Assembly (NCBI GenBank): GCA_904419035.1
Contig: CAJFQL010000005.1
Coordinates: 1-64,000, forward strand
DNA from: Heritagella caecorum
Lineage (GTDB): Bacteria; Bacillota; Clostridia; Oscillospirales; Acutalibacteraceae
Length of the DNA stretch: 64,000 nucleotides
Direction of reading: 5' to 3'
Made by a program: the position numbers and the translations under genes. The notes under the pieces are model-generated. The model had not been told where the DNA came from, ran no database searches, and saw nothing but the letters and a program-made list of their open reading frames with translations. Of this stretch, positions 6,563 through 15,264 are shown piece after piece (the first letter of the stretch is position 1; every line of letters begins with the position of its first letter).

Positions 6563-8047
6563 TTAAAAATGCATAGAGTAGTTAGGCGCTTCCTTGGTGA
6601 TCTGAATATCGTGGGGATGGCTTTCTTTCAGACCCGCATTGGTAATGCGCACAAACTGTGCTTTTTCGTGCATTTCTTCAATGTTCGCGCACCCAACATA
6701 CCCCATACCGGAACGCAGGCCACCTACCATCTGATAAATGGTTTCGCTCAGCGGCCCCTTGTACGGTACACGGCCTTCGACCCCTTCGGGTACATATTTT
6801 TTGCTCTGCGACTGGAAGTACCGGTCACTGCTGCCATTGCCCTGGCTCATAGCACCCAGGCTGCCCATACCACGATAGACCTTAAACTGACGGCCCTGGT
6901 ACAGTTCCATATCCCCGGGGGATTCCAGGCACCCGGCCACCAGCGAACCAAGCATAACCACGTTGGCACCGGCTGCCAGCGCTTTAACAATATCGCCGCT
7001 GAACTTAATACCGCCGTCGGCAATAATCGGGATGCCATATTTATCCGCCATGCAAGCCGAATCATACACGGCGGTCATCTGCGGTACGCCAATGCCCGCC
7101 ACAATCCGCGTGGTGCAGATGGAGCCAGGCCCAATGCCTACTTTCACGCAGTCGGCGCCCGCTTCAATCAGGGCCTGCGTAGCCGCTGCGGTTGCCACGT
7201 TACCCGCGATCACCGGCAGGTTCGGGTACGCTTTTTTCACACGGCGCACCGCGTCAATAATCCCGCTGTTGTGACCATGGGCCGAATCCAGCGACACCAC
7301 GTCGACCTGGGCTTTGACCAGTTCCGCCACACGTTCCAGCATATCGCCGGTAGCGCCAATAGCAGCCCCGCAGAGCAGACGGCCGTTCTTATCACGGGCC
7401 GAGTTCGGGTACTTGACCGCTTTTTCAATATCTTTAATGGTAATCAAGCCCTTGAGGTTTCCTTTTTCGTCCACGATGGGCAATTTTTCGATGCGGTGAT
7501 GCCGCAGGATGTTCTGGGCTTCGGCCATGGTGGTCCCTACCGGCGCCGTTACCAGATTTTCATGGGTCATCACTTCTTTAATCGGCGTGCTGTAATCCGC
7601 CGACGTCATAAACCGCAGGTCACGGTTGGTGATAATCCCTACCAGCTTGCCATTTTCGCAAATCGGCACACCGCTGATATGGTACCGGGCCATGATTTCG
7701 TTGGCATCGGATACCAAGTGTTCGGGAGACAGGAAGAAGGGGTTCACGATTACGCCGTTTTCCGAACGCTTGACACGGTCCACCTGGTCCGCCTGGGCTT
7801 CAATGGTCATGTTCTTATGGATGATACCGATACCGCCTTCCCGCGCCATGGCGATGGCCATATCCGACTCGGTGACCGTATCCATGGCGGCCGTCATGAT
7901 CGGCGTATTCAGCACTATGTCTTTGGTCAGGTGGGTCGTCAAATCCACTTCATTGGGAAGGACATGACTTTCAGCCGGGATCAACAGGACATCGTCATAC
8001 GTGAGACCTTCTTTGACAAATTTTTCGTTGTAATTGGTATTGAGCAT
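6563..8047 (-). CDS. guaB: inosine-5'-monophosphate dehydrogenase
   Basis: A 494-residue IMP dehydrogenase, the NAD-dependent first committed step from IMP to XMP in guanine nucleotide synthesis. The TIM barrel begins at LTYDDVLLIPAES and is interrupted at about 95-205 by two CBS domains (HHRIEKLPIVDEKGNLKGLI). The active-site loop GIGPGSICTTR carries the catalytic Cys, with GGIKFSGD and GMGSLGAM phosphate/IMP-binding segments after it. The start at 8047 is chosen because GAGGGGGA lies upstream; the frame extends seven codons further. A consensus promoter is 47 bases upstream, so it is probably monocistronic. No purine riboswitch fits in that short leader. Confidence 0.97.
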   Translation of the reverse strand: MLNTNYNEKFVKEGLTYDDVLLIPAESHVLPNEVDLTTHLTKDIVLNTPIMTAAMDTVTESDMAIAMAREGGIGIIHKNMTIEAQADQVDRVKRSENGVIVNPFFLSPEHLVSDANEIMARYHISGVPICENGKLVGIITNRDLRFMTSADYSTPIKEVMTHENLVTAPVGTTMAEAQNILRHHRIEKLPIVDEKGNLKGLITIKDIEKAVKYPNSARDKNGRLLCGAAIGATGDMLERVAELVKAQVDVVSLDSAHGHNSGIIDAVRRVKKAYPNLPVIAGNVATAAATQALIEAGADCVKVGIGPGSICTTRIVAGIGVPQMTAVYDSACMADKYGIPIIADGGIKFSGDIVKALAAGANVVMLGSLVAGCLESPGDMELYQGRQFKVYRGMGSLGAMSQGNGSSDRYFQSQSKKYVPEGVEGRVPYKGPLSETIYQMVGGLRSGMGYVGCANIEEMHEKAQFVRITNAGLKESHPHDIQITKEAPNYSMHF

Positions 8048-8093
8048 AACAGATCCCCCTCTTTTCAATGATTCTCGTGTTTGTATTTTTTCA

Positions 8094-8122
8094 ATTATAG
8101 CAAAATCACACCATCATTTCAA
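8094..8122 (-). promoter_or_regulatory. guaB promoter
   Basis: Minus-strand TTGAAA and TATAAT with a 17-base spacer, about 47 bases before the guaB start. Confidence 0.85.
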
Positions 8123-8241
8123 GAAAACCGCCGGGACGGGCCTGATAGAATTTCCGCCCTCTTTTCCATGGATTTTCGTAAATTGTGCAATTATCTGGCT
8201 GGCAGCATCACCGCAAGGCACTCATATTTTATACAGATAGG

Positions 8242-8280
8242 AATACCCATGCTATTTTATACAAAAATAGCATGGGTATT
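8242..8280. repeat. perfect 17-bp inverted repeat after the hydrogenase gene
   Basis: AATACCCATGCTATTTT and its exact complement flank a five-base loop, ending five bases from the hydrogenase stop codon. No clean T-run follows on the minus strand, so it is a terminator only in a loose sense; a 3'-end stabilising hairpin is equally possible. Confidence 0.7.
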
Positions 8281-8285
8281 GGCGG

Positions 8286-10061
8286 TTATTCCACAGACAC
8301 TATTACATCTTCATCGTAATGAGGCGCATGCGGCATCTCCCACCCATGGTGGTCGGTATGCAACAAATGGTGCGCCATTTCGGAATTGGGTTCACCCAAA
8401 AAGTCTTCATACAGCACTTTGATTTCGGGGTTTTCATGGGAAAAGCGCAGCGTATTTTTGGCATCGTACTGATACAGCACTTTGCCCCGTTCGCCTGCCA
8501 GCTCGCAGCCGTCATGAATCGGTTGTCCGCCGCCTCCGGCACAACCGCCGGGGCAGGCCATCACTTCTACAAAATCGTAGTGCACTTCACCTCTGCGCAC
8601 CGCGCGGATCAGGCGGCGGGTGTTCCCCAGCCCGCTGACAACGGCGGTATGAATGGTCTGGCCACCCAGGTCAAAATCGGCTTCTTTCCATCCCCGGGTT
8701 CCACGCACCTGTGAAAAAGCATCCGGGGGCGGATTTTCCCCGTTGACCAGGGCATAACAAGTCCGCAGCGCCGCTTCCATCACGCCGCCGGTCGCGCCAA
8801 AAATCACCCCGGCCCCGGACCCTGTGCCCAGGGGCGAATCGAACTCTTCTTCCGGCAAATGGGTCAAATCAATTTGATCGGCCCGAATCATGCGGCAGAT
8901 TTCCCGCGTCGTGAGCACGTAGTCTACATCTTTCCCCGCGCCGGCATCGTTGATAGTGGGCAGGTCACATTCCTGCTTTTTGGCCAGGCACGGCATAATG
9001 GATACGCTGGTAATCTTTTCGGGATCCACCCCAATTTTCTTTGCAAAATACGTTTTAGCTATGGCCCCGAACATCTGCTGGGGCGATTTAGCGGTGGACA
9101 GCTGGTCCACCATATCGGGATACTGGGATTTCAAAAACCGTACCCACCCCGGGCAGCACGACGTGAACATGGGGAACTTGTGCTGATCCTTTTCTTTCAT
9201 GCGGTGCAGGAATTCGGTTCCCTCTTCCATAATGGTCAAGTCGGCGCTGAAATTGGTATCAAACACATAGTCAAAGCCCATGAGTTTTAAGGCCGCTACC
9301 AGGCGTTTATCGGTGGCGTATTCCGGCGACAGGCCGAACGCCTCCCCCCAGGCAGCCCGCACTGCCGGGGCAATCTGCACCACGGTGATTTTATCCGGAT
9401 TTTGCAAATCACCGGTCATATCGAACAGCCGGGCCGTGTCGTCCCGTTCCCGCAAAGCCGCCGTCGGGCAGTGGGTAATACACTGGCCGCACAGCGCACA
9501 GTCGGCGTTTTCAATCAGGCGGTTGTGGGACACATCCACGTTGGTGCGGGAGCCGGTAAAACTGATATCCCAGATATTCAAGCTCTGCACCCGGTCGCAG
9601 ATCTGCACACAGCGCATACATTTAATACATTTGCTGGTATCTTTAATCAGCGGGAACTGCAGGTTCCATTCTTTAAATGTGGGTTCGTTTTTGTAGTGGT
9701 CTTCCACGAAATTTAGGGTATTGGCAATTTTCTGCAACTGGCACGAACCACTGCGCACACAAGTGGGGCAGTTCGTACGGTGCTGGGATAGAAGTAGTTC
9801 TACATTTGTCCGGCGCGCTTCCCGCACTTTGGGGGAGTTGGTAATGACTTCCATCCCCTCTTCCACCACATTATTGCAGGAGGTAATCAGGTGGTCGATA
9901 CCCTTCACTTCTACCACACAAACCCGGCAGGCAGCGATTTCGTTGATATCCTTTAAATAGCACAACGTGGGCACCGGGAAACCGGCCTGTTTGGCCGCTT
10001 CCAAAATGGTGGTTCCCTCGGGAACGGTCACCGGTCTTTTGTTGATTGTTACGTTTACCAT
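8286..10061 (-). CDS. hydA: [FeFe] hydrogenase catalytic subunit, probably glutamate-synthase-linked (A2) type
   Basis: A 591-residue iron hydrogenase for H2 production or uptake. In order: an N-terminal [2Fe-2S] ferredoxin domain (CYLKDINEIAACRVC), a His-Cys [4Fe-4S] site (HRTNCPTCVRSGSC), two [4Fe-4S] clusters (CIKCMRCVQIC and CALCGQCITHCP), the H-cluster domain with FTSCCPGW, MPCLAKKQE and ACPGGCAGGGGQP, and a fused C-terminal small-subunit region. All H-cluster ligands are present. Its ATG overlaps the end of the upstream NuoF/GltD-like fusion by seven bases, so the two are translationally coupled. That partner suggests NAD(P)H as electron donor or acceptor. The maturation genes hydE, hydF and hydG are not in this window. 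Confidence 0.95.
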   Translation of the reverse strand: MVNVTINKRPVTVPEGTTILEAAKQAGFPVPTLCYLKDINEIAACRVCVVEVKGIDHLITSCNNVVEEGMEVITNSPKVREARRTNVELLLSQHRTNCPTCVRSGSCQLQKIANTLNFVEDHYKNEPTFKEWNLQFPLIKDTSKCIKCMRCVQICDRVQSLNIWDISFTGSRTNVDVSHNRLIENADCALCGQCITHCPTAALRERDDTARLFDMTGDLQNPDKITVVQIAPAVRAAWGEAFGLSPEYATDKRLVAALKLMGFDYVFDTNFSADLTIMEEGTEFLHRMKEKDQHKFPMFTSCCPGWVRFLKSQYPDMVDQLSTAKSPQQMFGAIAKTYFAKKIGVDPEKITSVSIMPCLAKKQECDLPTINDAGAGKDVDYVLTTREICRMIRADQIDLTHLPEEEFDSPLGTGSGAGVIFGATGGVMEAALRTCYALVNGENPPPDAFSQVRGTRGWKEADFDLGGQTIHTAVVSGLGNTRRLIRAVRRGEVHYDFVEVMACPGGCAGGGGQPIHDGCELAGERGKVLYQYDAKNTLRFSHENPEIKVLYEDFLGEPNSEMAHHLLHTDHHGWEMPHAPHYDEDVIVSVE

Positions 10062-11896
10062 TCCTTCGTTCTGCCTCCTTTAAAGATCCCATACCCAAAG
10101 TGGTCGCAGCGCAAACACCGTCCGGCCTCCTGGCATGCTTCTTTTTCGCTCATGCCAATTTCAAAGGGATCAAAGCACCCTTTGCGTTCGGCTGCCGACA
10201 GTTCGCGCAAATTGACGCGCCCGCAGGGCACCTTGTCGCTCAAATCGGGGTTCGGCACATCCACATCCACGGAAATAACATGCTTATACCCCAGGTATTC
10301 GTCGATATTGGCAGCCGCCACCTTGCCCGCTGCAATGGCGCGAATCACCGTGGCAGGGCCGGTCACACAGTCGCCGCCAGCAAAGACGCCTGGTGCATTT
10401 TCTACGGCGCTCCAGTTTTCGGCTTTGATCACGCCACGGGTAATCGGAATGCCCTTGGCTTCAAAATGACGGGTTTCAATGCCCTGGCCTATGGCCACAA
10501 TAATCACATCACAGGGAATCCGTACATCCTCAAGGCCGGTATCCGCCGGAGCCGGGCGGCCGCGGCTGACCTTCCCGATCATCTTCGGCGACGCCCACAG
10601 GGCCGTCACGCGGTTGTGCCCGTCGGTTTCAATACGGGTGGGCGCATGCAGCTCCAGAATTTCGGCTCCTTCGGCGATGGCACCTTCCACTTCTTCGGCC
10701 AGAGCCGTCATATCGTCTTTCCGGCGGCGGTACACCACAGACACTTTTTCCGCCCCGGCGCGAATGGCCGACCGGGTGCAGTCCATGGCCACGTTTCCGC
10801 CGCCAATGACGCACACTCGTTTCCCGTGGAAATCGGGAATCACATTATCCCCAATGTTGCCCAGCATTTCAACCGCCGAAATCACGCCTTCGGCGTCTTC
10901 CCCTTCCAGGCCTACTTTCTTGTCACTGTGTGCCCCAATGGAAATATACACCGCGTCGTATTTCTGGCGCAGCTGATCAATGGACAGCATGCCTTCTTCA
11001 TCCCCGATGCAGGAATTCAGGTGGACCCGCACACCGGTGGACAAGATGCTGTCGATATCTTCCTGCAGCCGTACCCGGGGCAACCGGTAATTGGGAATGC
11101 CGTAAATCAGCATGCCTCCCAGCTTCGGCCGCTTTTCAAATACGGTGGTCTGGTGCCCCATCAACTGCAAGTAATAGGCCGCCGAAAGTCCCGACGGGCC
11201 GCCGCCGATAATGGCCACCTTTTTGCCGGTGGACGGTTCACATTTGGGCGTCGGTACCACACCGGCATGATCCACCGCATACCGTTTCAGCCCCCGAATA
11301 TTGATCGGGGCATCGATCATATTGCGGCGGCACCGCGCTTCGCAGGGGTGTTCGCAAATAAGCGCACACGCCGTGGGGAACGGGTTATCCTTCCGGATGA
11401 GGCGCACGGCATCGGCATACCGGCCCGCTTTCACCAGCGCCACATATCCGGGAATATCCACCCCGGCGGGGCACAGAGCCCGGCACGGTACCGGCTGATC
11501 CAGGTGGTATAGGCACCGGTTGTGCTGAATATGCTCCACGTAGTCCTCCCGGAACCCATCCACCCCGTGCAGGACCATTTTGGCAGCTTCGATCCCAATG
11601 GCGCAGTCTGCCGAATTCACAATCACACGGGCGGTGCGTTCAATTAAATCCAGTTTTTCCATGGTTCCTCGGCCGCTGAGCACATCTTCCAGTAAATTGC
11701 CCAGCTGCCCCAACCCAACCCGGCACGGCACGCATTTGCCGCAGGTTTGGGCATGGCACATTTTTAAAAAGGCAGCGGTCAAATCGATGGGACACAGGCC
11801 AGGCGGGCTGGATGCAATCCGCCGTTCCATGTCTTTATAAAGGCCTTCTACCACCGACTGAGCCCTGCTCGTGGTCATAATCGTGAGCCTGCTCAT
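10055..11896 (-). CDS. NuoF-like/glutamate synthase small-subunit-like fusion oxidoreductase
   Basis: A 613-residue flavoprotein feeding electrons to or from the adjacent hydrogenase. Residues about 25-105 match only the C-terminal iron-sulfur part of NuoF/HydB (CGKCVPCRVG, later SADCAIG); the FMN/NADH-binding part is missing. From about 130 on it is a GltD/NfnB-like protein: an N-terminal Cys-rich domain (CRALCPAG, CALICEHPCEARC), an FAD Rossmann fold (VAIIGGGPSGLSAAYY), an NAD(P)H fold (VCVIGGGNVAMDC), a second FAD segment (GVFAGGDCVTGPATV) and a Cys-containing tail (GRCLRC). It precedes and overlaps hydA. ATG 11896 is the first possible start because a stop lies six bases upstream; the ribosome binding site is distant. 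Confidence 0.9.
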   Translation of the reverse strand: MSRLTIMTTSRAQSVVEGLYKDMERRIASSPPGLCPIDLTAAFLKMCHAQTCGKCVPCRVGLGQLGNLLEDVLSGRGTMEKLDLIERTARVIVNSADCAIGIEAAKMVLHGVDGFREDYVEHIQHNRCLYHLDQPVPCRALCPAGVDIPGYVALVKAGRYADAVRLIRKDNPFPTACALICEHPCEARCRRNMIDAPINIRGLKRYAVDHAGVVPTPKCEPSTGKKVAIIGGGPSGLSAAYYLQLMGHQTTVFEKRPKLGGMLIYGIPNYRLPRVRLQEDIDSILSTGVRVHLNSCIGDEEGMLSIDQLRQKYDAVYISIGAHSDKKVGLEGEDAEGVISAVEMLGNIGDNVIPDFHGKRVCVIGGGNVAMDCTRSAIRAGAEKVSVVYRRRKDDMTALAEEVEGAIAEGAEILELHAPTRIETDGHNRVTALWASPKMIGKVSRGRPAPADTGLEDVRIPCDVIIVAIGQGIETRHFEAKGIPITRGVIKAENWSAVENAPGVFAGGDCVTGPATVIRAIAAGKVAAANIDEYLGYKHVISVDVDVPNPDLSDKVPCGRVNLRELSAAERKGCFDPFEIGMSEKEACQEAGRCLRCDHFGYGIFKGGRTKEW

Positions 11897-12060
11897 AAAT
11901 CAATACCATTCCTCTCTGATTATAGTTTGAGAAAAAAATATCAAACCTTTCTTATTTTATCATTGCTTTATGAACGAAACAAGCAAATATTTCTTTATTA
12001 AATGAGAATTTTTTGTTATATTTCTGTCAAATAATCAGAATCTATTTTTATTATTTATAA

Positions 12061-12105
12061 AAAAAGACGGAGAAAGCGGTTGCCTTTCTCCGTCTGCTTT
12101 TTTGG
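12061..12105 (-). terminator. serS terminator
   Basis: Stem GACGGAGAAAG / CTTTCTCCGTC with a seven-base loop and a T-rich tail on the minus strand, shortly after the serS stop. The region from here to 11896 is AT-rich and holds a TTGACA, but I could not place a good -10. Confidence 0.85.
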
Positions 12106-12124
12106 TTTGTCGGGTATCTTTTGC

Positions 12125-13414
12125 TTACTTAATCGGTTCCAGCACGCTGATCCCGCCCATAAACGGACGCAGCACTTCGGGAACCGTTACGCTGCCGTCG
12201 GCATTCTGGAACTGTTCCACAATGGCGGGCAGCACACGGCTGGTTGCCAGGCCCGACGCATTGAGGGTGTGGACAAACTGCAGTTTTCCGTCTTCATCGC
12301 GGTATTTAATATTGCCGCGGCGTGCCTGATAATCCCGGGCATTGGAAGCCGAGCTCACTTCTTTATAAATGCCCATGCTGGGAATCCATACTTCCACGTC
12401 ATAGGTTTTGCTCATGGAGAACGAGCAATCCCCCGCCGCCAACCGGCTCAGGCGGTAATGCAGCCCCAGCTTCTGTACCAGGCGTTCGGCTTTGCCCACC
12501 AATTCCTGGAAGGCCGCTTCACTGCCGTCGGCTGTGGTGTACTGCACCATTTCCACTTTGTTGAACTGGTGCCCACGGATCATGCCGCGTTCTTCGGCAC
12601 GGTACGAACCGGCTTCCCGGCGGTAGCAAGGCGTATACGCGATATACTTTTTGGGCAGCTCATCTTTCGAAAGGATTTCACCCCGGTGCAGGTTGACCAG
12701 CGCCGTTTCGGCCGTAGGCAGGATGAACTTCTTATCGTTGCTGGTGGGGTTGGCGATGTGGTACACTTCTTCGGCAAACTTCGGGAACTGGCCGGCCACG
12801 GTGCCGCATTCCCAGTTGAGCATGTGCGGCGGCAGGATGAATTCATACCCGTCAGCCAGATGTTCGCTGATAAAGAAGTTCAAAAGCGCCCATTCCAGCC
12901 GGGATCCCATGCCCCGGTAAATCCAAGCGCCATTGCCGCCCAATTTGGCGCCACGTTCATAATCAATCAGGCCCAGGCTTTCGCACAGATCCACGTGGTT
13001 TTTGGGCGTAAACGAAAATTGCGGTTTCTCCCCAAAGGTGTGGTCGGGAATATTCTGTTCTTTCCCACCGGCCTGTACATCATCGCCGGGCAGGTTCGGA
13101 AGGCTGTACATCAGGTTTTGCAGTTCTTCCTGCAAGCTGGCCAGCTTGGCATCCTGTTCTTTGATGGTATCGGCCAGTTTTTTCATGGAAGCCATCAGTT
13201 CCGTGGTATCTTCCCCGGCTTTTTTCATCTGAGGAATCTTCTTGCTGCAAGCGTTGCGTTCCGCTTTCATTTTTTCCACGTTGCCAATCAGCTCGCGGCG
13301 CTGGGCATCCAGCTGTACAATGGCGTCTACGGTGTCATCCAGGTTCATTTCCCGTTTATGGATGGCATCTTTAACGGCCTGGGTGTCGTTCAAGATCAGT
13401 TTCATATCCAGCAT
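12125..13414 (-). CDS. serS: seryl-tRNA synthetase
   Basis: A 429-residue class II aminoacyl-tRNA synthetase charging tRNA-Ser. An N-terminal long antiparallel coiled coil (about 1-105, QLDAQRRELIGNVEKMKAE) grips the tRNA long arm. The catalytic core carries motif 2 (CYRREAGSYRAEERGMIRGH) and a C-terminal motif 3 region (LNASGLATSRVLPAIVEQFQ). AAAGGAGA lies nine bases before the ATG. It follows parB by 49 bases on the same strand, leaving no room for a T-box leader, so it is probably expressed with the par genes. Confidence 0.97.
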   Translation of the reverse strand: MLDMKLILNDTQAVKDAIHKREMNLDDTVDAIVQLDAQRRELIGNVEKMKAERNACSKKIPQMKKAGEDTTELMASMKKLADTIKEQDAKLASLQEELQNLMYSLPNLPGDDVQAGGKEQNIPDHTFGEKPQFSFTPKNHVDLCESLGLIDYERGAKLGGNGAWIYRGMGSRLEWALLNFFISEHLADGYEFILPPHMLNWECGTVAGQFPKFAEEVYHIANPTSNDKKFILPTAETALVNLHRGEILSKDELPKKYIAYTPCYRREAGSYRAEERGMIRGHQFNKVEMVQYTTADGSEAAFQELVGKAERLVQKLGLHYRLSRLAAGDCSFSMSKTYDVEVWIPSMGIYKEVSSASNARDYQARRGNIKYRDEDGKLQFVHTLNASGLATSRVLPAIVEQFQNADGSVTVPEVLRPFMGGISVLEPIK

Positions 13415-13463
13415 GATCGTGTTTCTCCTTTAATGAATTCCATCTTTTGATGGAAAAGTATGT

Positions 13464-14324
13464 TTATTGATTCAACTTCAGGCTGTTGAGCAAAGCCTGC
13501 AAGTCTTCTTCCCCGTAAAATTCGATTTGCAGCGTCCCTTTTTTCCGGGAACCTGCCACTTTAACCCGGCGCCCCAAATATTCGTGCAGGGAAAGTTCCA
13601 CTTCGTCAAAATAGGTGCTGCGCTGGGATGATCGCGGTTTTTCCTTTTTGGGCTGGCCGGCTTTTTGGGCCATTTTTTCCAATTCCCGCACGGTGATCCC
13701 CTGTTCAGCCGCCAGTTTAGCGGCCTGCATCCGGCTTTCTTCGTCGGGAAAACTCAGAAGCGCCCGCGCATGGCCTGCGGTAATCTTTCCCAGTTCCAAC
13801 AGCTCCCGGATTTCTTCCGGTAACTGTAAAAGCCGCAGCGCATTGGCGATAGCGGGCCGCGATTTTCCCACGGTTTCGGCCACCTGCTCCTGCGTCAGTC
13901 TGTACTGCTCCATCAGGGATTGGTATCCCATGGCTTCTTCCATGGGGGTCAGGTCTTCCCGCTGCAGGTTTTCAATCAGTGCCAGTTCGGTAACCTGGGC
14001 ATCTTCCAGCTCCCGCACGACAACCGGCACTTCATGCAATCCCGCCATGCGGGCCGCACGAAAACGCCGTTCTCCGGCTACGATCTGGTACCCGCCGGTT
14101 ACCATGGGGCGTACAAGCAAGGGCTGAAGCACCCCGTGCTGCCGGATCGAATCAGCCAGCTCCGCAATTTTCTCTTCGTCGAACTCCTTGCGGGGCTGTT
14201 CCCGGTTGGGGGTAATCTCTTCCAGGGCAAGGACGACGGTATCATTCCCATTTTCGGTGGTATTTTCCATAAAAATGGCATCGAGACCTTTTCCAAGGCC
14301 TCCTTTCTTTTTCAAATGTCTCAC
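13464..14324 (-). CDS. parB: chromosome-partitioning protein ParB (Spo0J)
   Basis: A 286-residue parS-binding CTP-switch protein that loads SMC at the origin. It begins with the ParB signature GGLGKGLDAIF (the extreme N-terminus contacts ParA), has the CTPase/N-domain (EITPNREQPRKEF, LVRPMVTGGYQIVAGERRFRAARMAG, ENLQREDLTPMEEA), a helix-turn-helix (QEQVAETVGKSRPAIANALRLLQL) and a C-terminal dimer domain (EEDLQALLNSL). It lies 19 bases after parA, and a parS site is found upstream of parA. Distinct from the Noc paralogue further upstream. Confidence 0.95.
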   Translation of the reverse strand: MRHLKKKGGLGKGLDAIFMENTTENGNDTVVLALEEITPNREQPRKEFDEEKIAELADSIRQHGVLQPLLVRPMVTGGYQIVAGERRFRAARMAGLHEVPVVVRELEDAQVTELALIENLQREDLTPMEEAMGYQSLMEQYRLTQEQVAETVGKSRPAIANALRLLQLPEEIRELLELGKITAGHARALLSFPDEESRMQAAKLAAEQGITVRELEKMAQKAGQPKKEKPRSSQRSTYFDEVELSLHEYLGRRVKVAGSRKKGTLQIEFYGEEDLQALLNSLKLNQ

Positions 14325-14343
14325 GCTCCTTTTCCCTTTACGC

Positions 14344-15108
14344 TCACACTTCGTGCGAAAGAATTTCTTCGGCTAACTGGCGGTACGCGACGGCTCCCCG
14401 GTTATTCTTATCAAAATAGGTAACCGGCATACCAAAGCTGGGCGCTTCGCTTAACCGGACCGACCGGGGAATCACCGTGGCCAGTACTTTTTTTGGGAAG
14501 TACTTTTTCACTTCCTCCACCACTTGCTGGGTCAGGTTCAGCCGCCCGTCATACATGGTGAGCAGCACACCTTCCAGTTCCAGGTGCGCATTATACTGCC
14601 GCTTGACCCGGCGCACGGTATTCATCAGTTGCGACAGCCCTTCCAGCGCATAGTATTCGCATTGAATCGGCACCAAAATCGTATCAGCTGCCGTCAAAGC
14701 ATTGGTCGTAATCATTCCCAGGGACGGCGGGCAGTCGATCAGCATATAGTCAAACTTGTCTTTGACCGGCAATATCGCTTTTTTCAGCGTTTCTTCCCGT
14801 TCTTCCTGCTGCACCAATTCCAACTCTGCCCCGGCCAAGTCCATACTGGAGGGCATGATATACAGGTTTTCAAATTCCGTTCCCAAAATGGTCTGGGCTG
14901 CCGGAACATGATCGATCAGCATTTCATACACGGTGCTCTTTATGCGCCGGCGGTCAACGCCCACCCCGCTGGTGGAGTTCCCCTGCGGATCGACATCAAT
15001 GAGCAAGGTCCTTTTTCCGCTAGCTCCCAGGGCCGCTGCCAGATTGACCGTGGTGGTAGTTTTGCCCACCCCGCCCTTCTGGTTGGCGATTGCCATGACT
15101 TTTCCCAT
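14344..15108 (-). CDS. parA: chromosome-partitioning ATPase ParA (Soj)
   Basis: A 254-residue deviant-Walker ATPase (AIANQKGGVGKTTTTVNLA, then LIDVDPQGNSTSG and DYMLIDCPPSLGMITTNAL) that segregates origins with ParB and modulates DnaA. The start at 15108 is fixed by GGGAGGTG eight bases upstream; the frame runs further back through the intergenic region but without a ribosome site. It leads the parA-parB(-serS) transcription unit. The parS site lies about 100 bases upstream. Confidence 0.96.
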   Translation of the reverse strand: MGKVMAIANQKGGVGKTTTTVNLAAALGASGKRTLLIDVDPQGNSTSGVGVDRRRIKSTVYEMLIDHVPAAQTILGTEFENLYIMPSSMDLAGAELELVQQEEREETLKKAILPVKDKFDYMLIDCPPSLGMITTNALTAADTILVPIQCEYYALEGLSQLMNTVRRVKRQYNAHLELEGVLLTMYDGRLNLTQQVVEEVKKYFPKKVLATVIPRSVRLSEAPSFGMPVTYFDKNNRGAVAYRQLAEEILSHEV

Positions 15109-15204
15109 GCTTCGAGCACCTCCCTGTATATTGCAGGGTTTATTATAGCACTTTTTCCCGGCACGGAAAAGAGGAATTGCCGATTTTCGCATGTAAAGGC
15201 AAAA

Positions 15205-15220
15205 TGTTTCACGTGAAACA
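15205..15220. promoter_or_regulatory. parS centromere site
   Basis: TGTTTCACGTGAAACA is a perfect 16-base palindrome identical to the classical ParB/Spo0J binding site, located in the intergenic gap upstream of parA. Confidence 0.95.
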
Positions 15221-15264
15221 TCGGCTTATTTCCCGGCTTTTTCGCCTTGTAAAGGAGCCGGCAT

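Noticed and set aside
6569..8071. 500-codon open frame on the plus strand opposite guaB
   Set aside because: It mirrors guaB exactly, has no ribosome binding site or domain, and is His/Arg-rich as expected for an antisense frame. guaB codon structure explains it.
11990..12050. TTGACA on the minus strand upstream of the hydrogenase operon
   Set aside because: No acceptable -10 hexamer lies 16-18 bases downstream, so no promoter was called although one must exist nearby.
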